Made by a program: the position numbers and the translations under genes
Notes under the pieces: generated by a model
The model's database searches: none
Seen by the model: the letters and a program-made list of their open reading frames with translations, nothing else
What the model was told of the DNA's origin: nothing
Origin: Physcomitrium patens
Lineage: Eukaryota; Streptophyta; Bryopsida; Funariales; Funariaceae
NCBI RefSeq assembly: GCF_000002425.4
Contig: NC_037256.1
Location: forward strand, 248,001 to 312,000
Length of the DNA: 64,000 bases
Direction of reading: 5' to 3'
In this document: positions 25,471 to 38,471 of the stretch, piece after piece
Layout: each line of letters begins with the position of its first letter
How positions within the stretch are numbered: the first letter of the stretch is position 1

Positions 25471-27298
25471 TGCTGGTCCTGAAAAAAAATGACTAGTGCT
25501 GCAGATTTGCAGTGACTAAAAAATAGAGAGAATATTCATATTGTGCTAGAAATATGTGAATTCAGAAGCACAATGATTTTTGATCTACTGAAAAATTCAT
25601 CAATGATAATATTACTATTCCAATCTTTATTACAAACCAATAATTAAGATCAAAATATCTTTCAAATTCAACATGTTTTAGATAATTTGATACTAGTTAG
25701 CTAAGTGATGAAGGTTGAATATATTTTAAACCTGTCAATGACAAAATTCAATAGATTTATTTCTAGAATACAAATAACTTATACATTATACAGCAGAAGA
25801 ATTTTGCTAACACAATACGAATACATCACTGCCTAAAACATTATTGATTTTATCAACATTTGAACTTTCAAAAAAATTCTGTTTTACACAAAGTATTCAA
25901 TTTTCTATTTTCTATTTATTTTTATTTTTCCATTGTAGTGATAATAAATCACATCATTTCTATGCCATCCACATTCTTTCACTACATATTACTTGATTAT
26001 TTTTAGAAATTTAGAATCTTAAGAAAAAAACCTATTTTATATTTATACATACATACATGCAGCTTAATAGAGAGTAGTTCTTTTAACTAGTACCATAAAT
26101 TTAAACTTTAAAAGCAGTCAAATATCATTAAGAATGCATTACATGTTTGGAATTCAAACGGTCTTTTAATTATGTCCACAAAAATGTCATGTCACGGCTC
26201 CTATGGAGTTCAGAACATTCACAGCAACTCAACCTGGTATTAATTAGGAACTTTATTGAGTTCATCTTTTACAAAGAATTTAAATAGTTTTTTTTTTCCT
26301 TTTTTTTCCTTTTTTTATCTTATTCTTAGAAAAAGATAATTTAAAAATTATTTGAATTATGTAGCATATTTTATATCAGTAACTTCCAAAACAAATGTTG
26401 GGTTGTGTTCCTCAAAATCTGATATTTGATCAAATTTGGAGACTTATAAGATATTTCTTATATTTTAATTAATTGTTATTAATAAATGATATTTTATTTT
26501 TTCATCTCGTCGCTCTATTACACACCATTTCTTTAGAATGGTTTTATATATATAATCTACATTTTCTTGTTCTAATACAGGTTTCATTTTAGTGAAAGAA
26601 AAATTTTAAATCACTTTTAATTTTATAAAGTTTAGCATGTTATTCTGTCACAAATTTTGCATTTATTATCAGTTGAAACTTAACATACTTTTAATCAAAA
26701 CCTGAATATGTAAATCATAATTCAGTTAATCCTCCATTAAATTTGTCGTACTTTCAGAAATTAAAACATAAAAATACATTTTACCATGTGTATGAATTAG
26801 CTTCTTTTTTAAAAATAAATTTTCTTATTCTGACAAGAATTTTACTACCTTGTCTTGCATTAACATTTTAACCAACAGCAAAGTCACTTGCATTTTGAAT
26901 GCAGGTCTAAGTAATTTATTAAAGGCAGGTCAGTTTGTTAGCATTAATAATAAAGTTGATGTTTTTGAATTTTTGATGTGTCTAAAGGAAACATACATTC
27001 GTATCTTAAATAGATCCTTTTTTGCAGCAAGTTGGATTGAAAATTCATTTTTTAATTTATAAATATCTAAAATGAATATAAATATAAAACTTGTAATTGT
27101 TACTTCGTTGATTAAAAAATGGCTTTGCCTCCTGATTAACTGGCTACTTCCATTCTATGAAATGCTAACACTGTTTTCATGTCTAACTAAATAACATGGC
27201 CTTTCATGATATTCTTCAAATATTTAATGACTAAACATTATCCTTGAACTAAATATACATATTTTTTCATGTAGGGTTAAATACCACCTTTTTATTAC

Positions 27299-27329
<31 letters not shown>

Positions 27330-27443
27330 CATTAAGAGCTATAAACACTAACTAGATATTCAATAATCCAATGAGGATGACCTAATTTTTTTTGTAGCTA
27401 TCTTTACACACCACAAGATAAATTGGATACATATATGTATGTG

Positions 27444-27480
<37 letters not shown>

Positions 27481-28028
27481 CCACGTAATTTTCTTAAATT
27501 GAAAATATAATCTATTCTGTTATTCTAAAAGAACTAAATAAAATGTAGTTAAAATTCATAAACTAATTTTATTCATAAAAATATTTACACAAAGTTCATA
27601 AAAATGCTTTATTTAACTAATAAAGTTATCATGTTAAGTTATAAGAGAATATCATGTAATTATGAAATAATTAAGAAATTATTTGTGAAAGAATTAGAAA
27701 TAAATATCTATAATGTAAGGCTTAATCTACCTAAATATTAAATGAGATTGAAATTAGATCATTTGCTTTAAAATCAGAGTCACGTAATGAACTGCTTTTA
27801 AAATTTTAAATAGTTAAAATAAATGAAATTATTATTACAAAATTAATGTGATTTACTTATTTATTCGACCACCTGTGTTGTTAATTTTAACTTTTTAACT
27901 TTTTTTAGGATGGATGCACTTAGCTTTTTTAAGAGAAAAATTGTAATTAAAATTATTTCTTTATATTTTATTATCAAATAATGGATGATTTTAGCTCATT
28001 TAATAGATTTAAATAGATCTCGTGCATA

Positions 28029-28074
<46 letters not shown>

Positions 28075-29040
28075 GTGTTAAATATTTTTTATTTGGAAGG
28101 ATTTAAATCTTTTTAAATATCTGAATTATATATTATTATATATTATTATATATCTTTATTATAGTTTCAGTAAAAAGCTCTTTAATTCTTTTGTAAAACA
28201 TATATCTTTATTTATTTTTATATTGATGGTATTGTTAAAATTTGCTAAAAATAATTTATTAAGCACATTGCAAAAAAAAGAAAAAAAAAAAAAAGAAAAA
28301 AAAAAAGAGGTTTACAGTCCTATCAACAGATTGTTTTATATTTTGAGAAGAAAAATATTAATTAAAGCATATTCACACAACCATTTTGATAAATAAAATT
28401 CAACTGGTCAAATTTGTATACACTTTTAGATTTCAAGCACATTCTTTTGAAATTTCTGTAGTTTTTTGACATAAAGAGATTTAAGATGACTTGTAGTGAA
28501 TTTTTAACGCTTCAAGAATGTAGTTAAAGAAATATTTTAAGTATTAAGAATACAAGATACAAAGTAACTCACTTTCGGCTCTTTTTCATTTACTGAAAGA
28601 TAAAGGAAAGAATGCAAATGATGTGCAAAAGACAAAGACAAATGCTTGTCATTTATCAATGATTGAAGCTCAAAGTGACCCGGGTATGAAGTTGGTAAAC
28701 TTTGTTGAACTCTTTAATACTATTTTCTGCAGATTTATTTTATGGGTCATGCTTCGATTGCAATCTTACAGGCGAGGACTAGTGTGAAGAAGTGTATGTT
28801 AGGAAAACCTCCTCATTTGCAAAGGCACACATGAATTCATCCAATTTAATCACGTTTTCAAAGTGTTCAAGGCTCTCCAACCAAGTTTCAAAATGCTGAG
28901 AGCAAATCCTATTCTTCAATTACTCACCAGAACAATCGCCATGAGATTCATTTCTTGAGATCTTCAGATCAGTATTTCTCTCTCCCTTTCTTATCCACAC
29001 TAATCTATATGTGTGTGCGTGCGAGTAAATATATGTATAT
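25471..29040. other. AT-rich intergenic DNA with several (TA)n microsatellites
   Basis: No gene recognised. (TA)n tracts lie near 27,305-27,329, 27,451-27,478 and 28,031-28,071, and an A-rich tract with scattered G near 28,267-28,308. The open frame at 26,850-27,062 (plus) is isolated and unlike known proteins. Confidence 0.55.
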
Positions 29041-29049
29041 ATAGATATC

Positions 29050-29117
<68 letters not shown>
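29041..29117. repeat. Compound microsatellite (TA)n(TG)n(TA)n
   Basis: Alternating TA block, a TG block and a second TA block, with a short irregular lead-in. It marks the border between AT-rich intergenic DNA and the GC-richer aquaporin region. Confidence 0.9.
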
Positions 29118-29118
<1 letters not shown>

Positions 29119-30358
29119 GGGTGTTGATGCTGCCATGATAAAAGCAGAGCGAGGGGGAACTGAACGTCACATCTGGGAGCTAGGGAGGGGTGGGGATGAG
29201 GGGTACGGGGAGTGTGAGTAGAACTGAGATGGCGTGGTGATGGAGCCTCTCTTTTTGCATGTAAATATGGTTGTCAGTCTTGTTCTCCTGCTATTGCTGC
29301 TCGGCAAAGTAGTTCCATGCACACCAGGAATCGCATGAGCAGAAGGTGGATAGGAACCGGTCCAGTCACGCAGCACGGCACCTCGATGGCTGCAAATAAG
29401 AGAAACAAAAATGAATGGAGTGTATCATCCGTGGAATCCGTGACTGATCTGAATGAGACAGAGACGGCCAGTTTCAGTGAAGCTGGGTGGCAGCGGGAAG
29501 TGCAGAAAAAGATGTGCCACGCGAAACTCACAAAGCACAGGGATCAACACTGACACAGGAACTGCAGCAATACGAGTCTGCCACGAGGGCGAGCAGTTTT
29601 GTCCTCAAAGATGGGGATTATGTAAGTTCACCAGGCCGAGGGGCGACAGACAAATCATCGGCACCGGCCATCTCTTTCCGCCCACGGTCCTTAAAGCCTA
29701 CCTCGAATTCTTTCAGAACGGATCTACTCTTTAATGCTACTGGCTAGGTACTCTCAGATATATCGTCATGCAGAGGGTATCTTGTGCACCAAATTTCATG
29801 ACTAGGAATCCTTTTATCCAAACGTATAGTCCAGAAAAGCAGCGATGCTTCGCAACTAAATGGAAGATTCTGGTCTGAACCAGAATATTAAATAGTTTAG
29901 AAAATTGTAAAATAAGGATAGTCTTGGAAAGATTCCTAGTATTCGAGGCTGCGACAGGAGAGGCGCATATACATAACCCGGCACTAAGTCATCGCCCTCA
30001 AGTCTTATGCGCCTGAGTCAGCCGTGCTAGCGTTACTGGTGGATCATTTGGCCTCCAGGTAAGAGCCTTTACTTGGAGTTGCAGATCACCATTAGTCGGA
30101 CAGTCCTTTGTCCCCAGTGCTGAGCTGCCTCCAAGCTTTCGATTCGGTTTAGCAGCTCTTTGTGAAGCTGTGAATGTAGAGAGCTGTTACTACTGGAGTG
30201 TGTTGAAGCATAGCTGAGGCTTGTATGGTGCGGGGGATCCGATTGTGTGCAGAACTTCCACAACAAGCAGCGATTGGAAAATCTTCGGATCAAGCCAAGT
30301 GACCCTCTAAAACGGACGAGGCTGGTTTTGCGAGGAAGAAGTTGGAGTCGCGGCAGCA
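29118..30358 (+). promoter_or_regulatory. Upstream region and presumed 5' leader of the PIP2 aquaporin gene
   Basis: About 1.2 kb of balanced composition directly upstream of the aquaporin start. A TATA-like stretch (ATATACATAA) lies at about 29,967-29,976. Between it and the start codon there are at least two upstream ATGs: a start-stop AUGUAG at 30,174-30,179 and a 25-codon frame at 30,225-30,302. Longer open frames at 29,317-29,747 resemble no known protein and are read as chance. The transcription start and any leader intron cannot be fixed from sequence alone. Confidence 0.45.
30225..30302 (+). CDS. Upstream ORF (25 codons) before the aquaporin
   Basis: ATG at 30,225 followed by 24 further sense codons and TGA at 30,300-30,302, ending 56 bases before the aquaporin start codon. 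The predicted peptide (MVRGIRLCAELPQQ...) resembles nothing known to me. If the leader is transcribed unspliced, this frame would be met before the main start and could lower translation. Whether it is used is inference. Confidence 0.3.
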   Translation: MVRGIRLCAELPQQAAIGKSSDQAK

Positions 30359-31994
30359 ATGTCAAAAGTACCCGTGGGGGTGGAGCCAGGATTTCCTGGA
30401 AAGGACTATGCAGACCCCCCAGCAGCGCCTCTCATCGATGCATCTGAGTTCGGACAATGGTCGTTTTACCGAGCCATTATCGCTGAGTTCGTCGCAACGT
30501 TGCTATTCCTCTACATTACTATCGCCACTGTAATTGGCGCTAGCCGAAACGCTGGCTGTGCCGGAGTCGGCACTCTGGGCATCGCCTGGGCATTTGGGGG
30601 GATGATTTTCGTGCTCGTGTATTGCACTGCTGGTATCTCAGGTACTTTACTCTGCGAGCCTGTCCTTGATCTCAAGACCTGCTCCTCAAATGATTAAGCT
30701 AGATTTTACACGATTTTAACTCGAGAATTACCAATCGAGAACCATTCTTCGAAAGCAACATCGGGCAATCATCTGCTAATTCTGGAAACACTTGTGGGCT
30801 ATGACAGGAGGGCACATTAACCCGGCAGTGACATTTGGGCTACTGCTTGCGCGCAAAATTTCGCTTCCACGAGCGCTGGCATACATGATAGCGCAGTGCT
30901 TGGGAGCCATATGTGGAGCCGGCCTGGTGAAGGGATTCCAGCAATCCTTCTACATGACCTACGGAGGGGGAGCGAACGCTGTGAATGCAGGCTACGGCAT
31001 AGGCACTGGTTTGGCCGCGGAAATTATTGGCACTTTTGTGCTGGTGTACACCGTTTTCTCTGCCACTGATCCCAAGCGCAATGCCCGTGACTCTCATGTC
31101 CCGGTTAGTCTCACGTGATGCCAACCTTACTAACTAACCAAATCCAACTTAGACTACCGACCCGCTTACTATCTTTGGTTCCTAGTCTTCGCAATAACAA
31201 CTCCGCACTAGCAGCCAAAATTTATGAGCAACAATATCGAAGCTTTCGGATCTGTGCACATTGAGCCACTGACGAAAATTCTCTGCTTTTATACTTCGCT
31301 GACTAGTGACGCATTTCTCATGAAGTACACCATCTCTAGGGCCATTTGCTGGTTGATATAGATTCTTCAGATTCAAGAATAACTGTGTCACGGATGGATT
31401 AGAGCCTCGCAATTATCTTTAATCGCTCAGTGTACAGAACTAAATAACTCGTTTCAGACATGAAGAAAATTACAGGCTGCTAGGTTAAGCTCAGTCATGT
31501 CAAAGTGGTCAAAATTAAATCTGTATCTAAGGAAATCGATTTTTCGCATGGTCACAGATTTAGTTGCGTAACCGCGGGTTGGGGCCTCTCATTTCTGCAG
31601 GTATTGGCTCCTCTTCCTATAGGATTTGCAGTCTTCATGGTTCATCTTGCTACCATTCCCATTACCGGAACTGGCATCAACCCTGCGAGGAGTTTCGGTG
31701 CCGCTGTGATCTACAATCGCAGCAAGCCATGGGACGATCACGTAAGTTTCCTGTCTGATTAAGACTTCCAATCTGTTATTCAAATTTCATATCTAACTTC
31801 GAATCATTGTTCTGTACGTGGTCAAAGAGACCAACTTCAGATTGAGCTAATTTTCCGATTATATTCTGCAGTGGATTTTCTGGGTGGGTCCGTTCGTGGG
31901 AGCTGCTTTGGCTGCCGCTTACCATCAATACGTTCTGAGAGCTGGCCCATTTAAGCAGCTGGGCTCCTTCCGAAGCGCACCCAGTCGCGTCTAG
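30359..31994 (+). CDS. PIP2: Plasma membrane intrinsic protein aquaporin, PIP2 type
   Basis: Water channel of the plasma membrane. Four coding exons join in frame: 30,359-30,641, 30,808-31,103, 31,601-31,741 and 31,872-31,994, giving 280 residues, the usual PIP length. All three introns are GT-AG (166, 497 and 130 bases). Seen in the protein: NPA motifs at residues 99-101 and 220-222, each preceded by a conserved HIN/GIN block; the narrow-filter set F79, H208, T217, R223 typical of water-selective PIPs; loop D histidine H191 (pH gate); gating serines S113 and S272; the Asp27/Glu30 pair matching the divalent-cation site. The short N-terminus and extended C-terminus with 'GSFRSAPS' favour PIP2 over PIP1. 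The start fits the family and no in-frame alternative is needed. The reading frame is whole, so the gene looks functional. Some paralogues also pass H2O2 or CO2; that cannot be told from sequence. Confidence 0.96.
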
Positions 31995-32595
31995 ACTTGC
32001 ATCTTGCCCCCTCACAAATTCCATCTAAATGAGACGATGCTACGAGGCTTGGGTGAAACATACTATCACGCTTAGAAGGATTAGGACTGTTTTTGGCCGT
32101 CGATCCTCGGCTCCTTTCAGATAGGGGTTGTAACTTTAATGATGTGCTTGTGTCACGAAATTGAAGTCGACACGTAGTGACCTACCTCGTACCAATTACA
32201 TAATACGTCTGCAATCTTGGAAGAGGTCCAGTACCCATTTTCCAGAATGTTGTAAGGGCATTTGCTCCTGTTCAATTGGGAAAAAAACGAGGTCTTCCAT
32301 TCGCATGAAACATGGTAACTGCCAACAGTTTTGTCGGACTTCACACCATTGTGCTACATTCTGAAGCTTCTATCAGAGGTTTCAATCAGGAGCTATTATG
32401 TTGGATAGTCAAAGACTCAAAAATCATATCCTCACCGTTCCTGGTCCTTGTTACATCAAATACCAGGGTTGAAGCATGACGAAGAACACGAACAGTTCTA
32501 GAGCGCTGATAAGCAGAAACACAACAGAACCGTAAAGCTAGATAGAGAGACTGGGAATGCCAACAGGCGGAGAGAAACAGACAGTAATATGTTAA
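31995..32595 (+). other. Presumed 3' UTR and downstream flank of the aquaporin gene
   Basis: Balanced-composition sequence after the aquaporin stop. No further exon is needed, since exon 4 ends in a TAG right after the typical PIP2 tail. No clear AATAAA signal is seen. The short minus-strand frames here (for example 32,153-32,344 and 32,386-32,625) resemble no protein family. Confidence 0.4.
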
Positions 32596-32618
32596 GGGAG
32601 GGAGGGGGGGAGGGAGGG
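32596..32618 (+). other. G-quadruplex-forming motif
   Basis: Five or more runs of three or more G separated by single A bases (GGGAGGGAGGG form, with one run of seven G) on the plus strand, about 600 bases after the aquaporin stop codon. Confidence 0.7.
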
Positions 32619-34570
32619 AGAACATGGAGGAGCAGGAGGGTTAAACAAAACAAGGGAATTCAATTATGCAGCAGCAGCAGGGTCGGAGAGAGAGAGAGAG
32701 TGGGAGTGTGTGAGTGTGTAATCCATCACAACAGAGCTACTACTTTAGTTACCTACTCACCCACTCACTCTCTCTCTCAGCACCATTACAATGTTGGAAT
32801 GTGCATGATGACTAGACTCTCTCAAAATCTCAATCTCAAACTTTCAGTATCTCTCTCTCTCTCAAGTTGTGTTGTTGTGTTCGTTTGGTATCACCGCCAC
32901 AGCCCACGTGGGCTGTTGACCGTTGACCCTGACATGGATGCATGCCCCCCTTTCCCCGACCCTATGTCCCAGGGAGGGAGCTCTCTAGACCCTCGCCAAG
33001 TGAGCCCACATATTATGCCATCTGCAAATGTACACACCACAACAACAATCTCCAACCCGCGTTCCCCTCTGTTCCCCGACTGAGAACATGTTCCTGCTGC
33101 CACTGCCTCTTGGAAACCCGTTGGGAACACGTCAGCTCTGCTGCCAACTTGGCCGTTATAACTACTCCAATTTTTTTTAATCTTATTTTATTTTTTGGAT
33201 CCTATATCATTATGTGACTACAATCTCAAAAACTGCTCCTCCTCTTGACCACCACCAAATAAAAAAGATAAATAGAGACTTTTTATTTCAAAAAAATGTA
33301 CATATGACATTTTGATCTAGTACTTCCATGATGGAGTAAATAGAAATTTGGGTATAGACTCTATAATATATGTCAAAAAAATCAAAAAACAACGTTAAAT
33401 TTTTAGTTAATTTCGACTTTTATCGAGCCTTTAAAAATATTTTCATGATAAGTATATGTGCATTTATATAAATAAAAAACAGGGCATGATGAATTCGCTT
33501 AAACGATTAACTGATTTTCGTAAAAATATGTTGAAAGGTAAAACTTACTTGATTGGCTCTTAGAATGTCAGAATTGTATTGATTTTCAATTAATCGTATC
33601 ATTGACTGTAAGTGTTCATTAATTTTAGATCATTTGCATATATTTTCAAAGATATTCAGAAAACTACAGTTGTCGCATTTTTTGCTAATTATTATTCAGT
33701 ACTGACAGAAGAAGAAAAAAATCCCTGAATTTCAATAGAAAATTTTAATTTTGAATGGACCGTATTCATCCAATAAGATCATCCAATGGTACTCTGTTGG
33801 TTGTAACAATCAGTACTAACATCCGTCCAACTGCAAGACATGGCACGCACTCCTACGAAGTTACACCAGTTCAAATAAATCATTCGTCCGATGGAGCATG
33901 TGGATGAAAGAAGGCGCCTCTCTTGTCAATTATAATACAGTGGCAGCTCCATCGGGTCCACGTCATGGCCATGGCGTTTCCGATACGTGCCACGTTGCAA
34001 CAGAGTTTTGCTAGGTGGATCGATAATCGGCCAATGTATAAGTGACAGCAGAGCAAGGATCTCGAGAGGATCAGAGATTGGCCAGCTGGTTCGAGAGAGA
34101 GAGAGAGAGAGGATGAATGTGGCGGGATCCACACGGAGGTGCAAAAATAGAGGGAGCGTCATGAGATGCATCCATCCAATTATCTATCCATCCATCTATT
34201 ATCATTTTCTTCTTCTACTACTACAGTGTTCTACTGTGGGGTGGAGGGCTATTCGGTTCCCCACGATCCCACGCAACAAGAGAGCAGTTCCCCAGCTCGG
34301 GTGAGCACGTTCTCGATGGAGTGGCTCAGGTACACACAGGCAGGAAGCCAAGCCAGGTGGGTGTGGTGCAGGTGTAGTTCCAGAGGGTGGCAGCCTGTGC
34401 TGAGCCTGGCTGCCTGGCTGGCTGGCTGTCTTTCTGTCCGTCTCCTTTTTACTCTAAATGATGCCATTCTCACTCTTCTCCACCTTTTGCTCATGGTACT
34501 CCGTTTTCTACTACTTTCTTCTTTTTCCAGTGAACGCTTTTCCTGTATCAACAAAATGACACACCGATTA
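32619..34570. other. Region with GC-rich blocks, GA/CT tracts and regulatory-like motifs, no gene assigned
   Basis: Contains GA tracts (about 32,689-32,701 and 34,095-34,112), CT tracts (about 32,768-32,780 and 32,848-32,866), a G-box/W-box cluster (32,901-32,928) and a CCAAT-like box near 34,032. An AT-rich stretch interrupts it at about 33,170-33,760. Open frames at 32,589-33,083, 33,987-34,304 and 34,166-34,573 are low in complexity and match no family. This may be a promoter or leader of an unrecognised or non-coding transcript. Confidence 0.4.
32901..32928. promoter_or_regulatory. Palindromic G-box followed by two W-boxes
   Basis: AGCCCACGTGGGCT is a perfect 14-base palindrome (32,901-32,914) centred on a CACGTG G-box, the core bound by bZIP and bHLH factors. 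Two TTGACC W-boxes (32,916-32,921 and 32,923-32,928), the WRKY core, follow at 7-base spacing. The target gene is unknown: the aquaporin stop is about 900 bases upstream and no clear gene lies downstream. Confidence 0.45.
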
Positions 34571-35908
34571 TGATAAATGAACACAATATACTCTAAAGAC
34601 CGTTGTTTTTAAATGAAATAACAACGGGAAAAAAACAGACAAGAACAAAATAAGAAGTGTTTTTATTATGTCATTCAACAGCATATTCATCCGTCTAGCT
34701 TTTTGGTACCATGAAGTTAAAAGTTTGAATGGGTGCACAGTAAGATAATCATGTCCAACAAACTAAAGATTTTTTCATTACATATTTGTATTATCTTTTT
34801 GTGCTGTTCAAAACAGTCCATTCATGTATGTACGTATACATATACAAATATACATATACAAATATCTGAGGATTCGATGAGTTGAACATACTTATTCAAA
34901 GGTACCAACTTACCACTTCTTTAAGGATGTTATTGATATTGAAACGAAATAAATTTTGCAACAAATGTGAAAATATTTTTAAATAGTTATAGTTAAGTAT
35001 AAGTCTTGTGAGAGTGTAGGCTTTTTCTATGTACACTACATAATTTATAACCAAAAGCCAGTTTAAAAAACTTCATGCAAGTGATTCAATTTCCATTCAT
35101 ATTGCAAAACAGTCTTCCTTATTTACTTGACCAGTAAAACACATATATTAAAACGATGAATAACTTTGCTATAATGTGGGCAATACTAACAATTTCAATA
35201 TTGTACGTAAATTAATTAATTACTGTTATTTTACAACTTCAATAATTTCTGTTGTAAGCTATCAAGTTTTGTTCTGTGAAAAGAAAACAAATGATTGATA
35301 AATGTAGTATGAATAATATAACCATAGAAATTTTAAAAATAAAATCAACAATCAAATAGTATATACATATACAAATATATGAATACGTACATTTTTTTTA
35401 TTATTGAAAAATCACTATATGATCTTTAAAATAATACACTTTGATTTTTAAATACTAAAAAGAAACCAACAGGAACTAACAAGTTTTGTAGGGTCTCAAT
35501 CATAATCTTTAAAGTTTGATTGTTTTATTTTTTAATGATGATAACTTTATGATCATGTATTTACAAAATGTAGTCACATAGATTTGCTACTTAAATCAAC
35601 TTGTTTGACTTGCCACTATTATGAGTAAATAAATTAAAGTCAAACACAATTGAATAACAAATAAAATGACATGTAGTAAGAAATCCATTTGCTACTAAAA
35701 TTTGTTAGATCCCACTATTTAACAATAATAATATTACAAAGATTCTTTAATTTGGTTTATTTTTTCTAAATTAATGAAAATTTTTAAAATATTAAATCAC
35801 AAAGTATTTATGACATTTTTCTTTATATAATTTTTTGGCATTTACTTATTTATTTATTTAAAGTTTTATTTTATCTACTACTAGTTACAAGGTTTTGCTA
35901 AGAGATTG
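34571..35908. other. AT-rich intergenic DNA
   Basis: No gene, repeat family or RNA recognised. Low GC with homopolymer runs and a few short tandem patches (for example the TACATATACAAATA type near 34,840-34,865). Confidence 0.5.
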
Positions 35909-36383
35909 TGTATACATTGCTATGCCTTTTAAGTCTATGTCAAGGACATGAATCACAAAGAATCAAAGAGTCAATACTCTCTTGTATCACCACACAAGAG
36001 TAGATAATCATTCAAAGATGGTATAATATTAAAACTAGATTGGCTATTGCCAAAAATAAGAAGACTAGAGACTCTTAAAATAAGACTAAGAATAAGAAAG
36101 ACATTGATATGAGTGAGAAAGGCATTACTCTTGCCTTTATATACACTATCTTACTAAGAGTTACATGACAACGTTCTACAAGACCTTTAACATGTATCCA
36201 ACTTGTAAACAAGTTTTTTAAATATGTATCACTTGGCTAATTTGTTGGCCAAGTTTTCATTCTACTACTCACCTATAGACAAATATACAGTCAAAGTTGC
36301 ATTTAGAAGATATTATCAAATTTACTTACTTTTACTTACTTCTATATAATTCCTTTAATGTAGATAAATATATGTTTGTGACA
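35909..36383 (-). repeat. Solo LTR of the E family
   Basis: Aligns with the 5' LTR of element E (17,701-18,237) in the same orientation and ends TTTGTGACA at 36,383. The left limit is uncertain: the firm match starts near 35,935, and the nearest TG that keeps the LTR form is at 35,909. No internal retrotransposon sequence borders it on either side, so it is read as a solo LTR. A T26 tract lies about 15 bases to its right. Confidence 0.65.
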
Positions 36384-37140
36384 ATTTGACATGTTCATTT
36401 TTTTTTTTTTTTTTTTTTTTTTTTGTAGGTTAATTAAAAATTAATTAATAAAAATTACATGATAAAATGATGTGGTATATGCAAATATTTTAAAATTTAT
36501 TGACTAATTATAAGGTTTAAGAAAAAATACTTAATAAATTAATGTTTAAAATTATATTTTATTTTAGAAAAATTATTTTAAAATTATTTTATAGATTAAG
36601 ATTTTATAATAATTATCATAAACATTTTAGATAGGTATGATTTAATTATTTTATTCTAAAACGATGTTGTAGAAATTATTATTGTTTTAAAATAATCTTT
36701 TAGATTTTTTTTAATTAATTAATTAATTAATTAATTAATTAATATCTAAGTAATTATATTTTAATAGGCTTTTAAAATACATATATATTTATATATACAC
36801 AAAAATTAGGCATAAATTAATTTTTGAAAAAAAAAGAATAAAGTTTCATTTGAACTTGGTTAGTTTTTCTTAATTACATAACTATTCTATTGTTTCAATA
36901 ATTATTAAAAGAAATTACTATTAAAACGTTTTAGCAAATTATACAAATTTTCATAGTTTGTATAAAAAAATAAAAAAATAAAAAACTGTGATAATCATCA
37001 TAACAAATTTAATATTCTGAATTTCTTTATTTTAGGTGTATTTTTAAATATAGTTCTCCTTTAAATATTACAATACGAATTTGAGCATCAATTTCATACA
37101 AATATATAATGTTGGTGAGATTTAGATGAATACAGTTTGA

Positions 37141-37184
<44 letters not shown>

Positions 37185-37696
37185 ATAAATAGTTATTCAC
37201 ATGTTGGAAAGATGAATTTTATATAAGTAATAAAATAATATTATTATTACTATTTTAAACTTAAAATTTTTCTTTTGTCTTGTTTGTTTGTTTGTTTGTT
37301 TGTTTTTTTGTTTTTTTTTTTGTTTTTTTTTCAAATATTAAGTGGTCTATATCATGTTAAGGTTTTTGTAATTTATTCTATTTATTATAAACTAATAGCA
37401 GCATAATAAATTATTATAATACCTGATACTTTTATTTTTCAAAGTAGAATAGAATAGAGCAAATTTTAAATTACAAAGGTACATGACTGCTTTTATATAA
37501 AATAAATAAATAAATAATAATATAAGAATCAGTATGAATTTTTATATTTTTAAAAAACTATATTTAATTATTCTATTCTTATGTTTTTTTTATAAAATAT
37601 TTTTTATATTTTGTATCTAGAAAGAAAGATTTTATTTTATTTATTTAAATTTTTATTTATATATTTTTTGAATATTTATTTAAAAATATGTACCAA

Positions 37697-37731
<35 letters not shown>

Positions 37732-38427
37732 CATATTGAAATTTATTGAATATTATGTCAATAATAAACTTTAAACATTACAATGTAAATACATATTATA
37801 TAAGACCCTTAATCATTTTCTAATCTTACATAACTTTTGTTTAACATAGCTGGTGTTTAAAATAGGGAAGCTATTTCTTGAAATCTTTGGCCTCTAGAGT
37901 TAGTAATAAATTAGAAAAAAATATAATTTATACAAAAATATTATTCAATTATGATTCTAAATAATAAAACAATTATTCGAAATCTTGTCTTTCTAGTTTA
38001 CTTCTCTACTTTTATGTCAGTCCTATTTACATTTCTATATCTTATTTTTCAACTTATAACTTGTATTTATCTATTTATTTACAAAAATTTCAGCACCATA
38101 GAAAAGAGCAGAAAGAACTTGTTGTAAAATCAATATATTGGTTCTTGTACATGGTAATGCAACATGTTATCAATATCTAAGTTTTATTGGTACAATGAAA
38201 ATGTAACAATTAACACAAGTTTTCTTTTATAACTTGGCTGTAGGAGATTACTATATATATATATATATATATATATTTAAATACATATACATATATTGTT
38301 TTGAAAGACCTTGAGGTTTTGCAAATTAATGTTTGGTAGAATTATATGAAATGAAGATATTTAATGTTACATTAGATTGTTAAATTATTGTACGGGATAT
38401 TAAATACATACATACATATACATACAT

Positions 38428-38471
<44 letters not shown>

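Noticed and set aside
30359-30697. Single 112-codon frame as a complete small membrane protein
   Set aside because: It is aquaporin exon 1 reading into intron 1; the frame continues perfectly from a GT-AG junction at 30,642-30,807 into the NPA motif.
32589-33083. 164-codon plus-strand frame
   Set aside because: Built from G-rich, GA and CT tracts; low-complexity peptide, no start context of note and no homologue recognised.
34166-34573. Overlapping frames on both strands (135 and 111 codons)
   Set aside because: Low-complexity Leu/Ser/Arg-rich peptides from CT-rich sequence; both strands are equally open, as expected of a biased composition.
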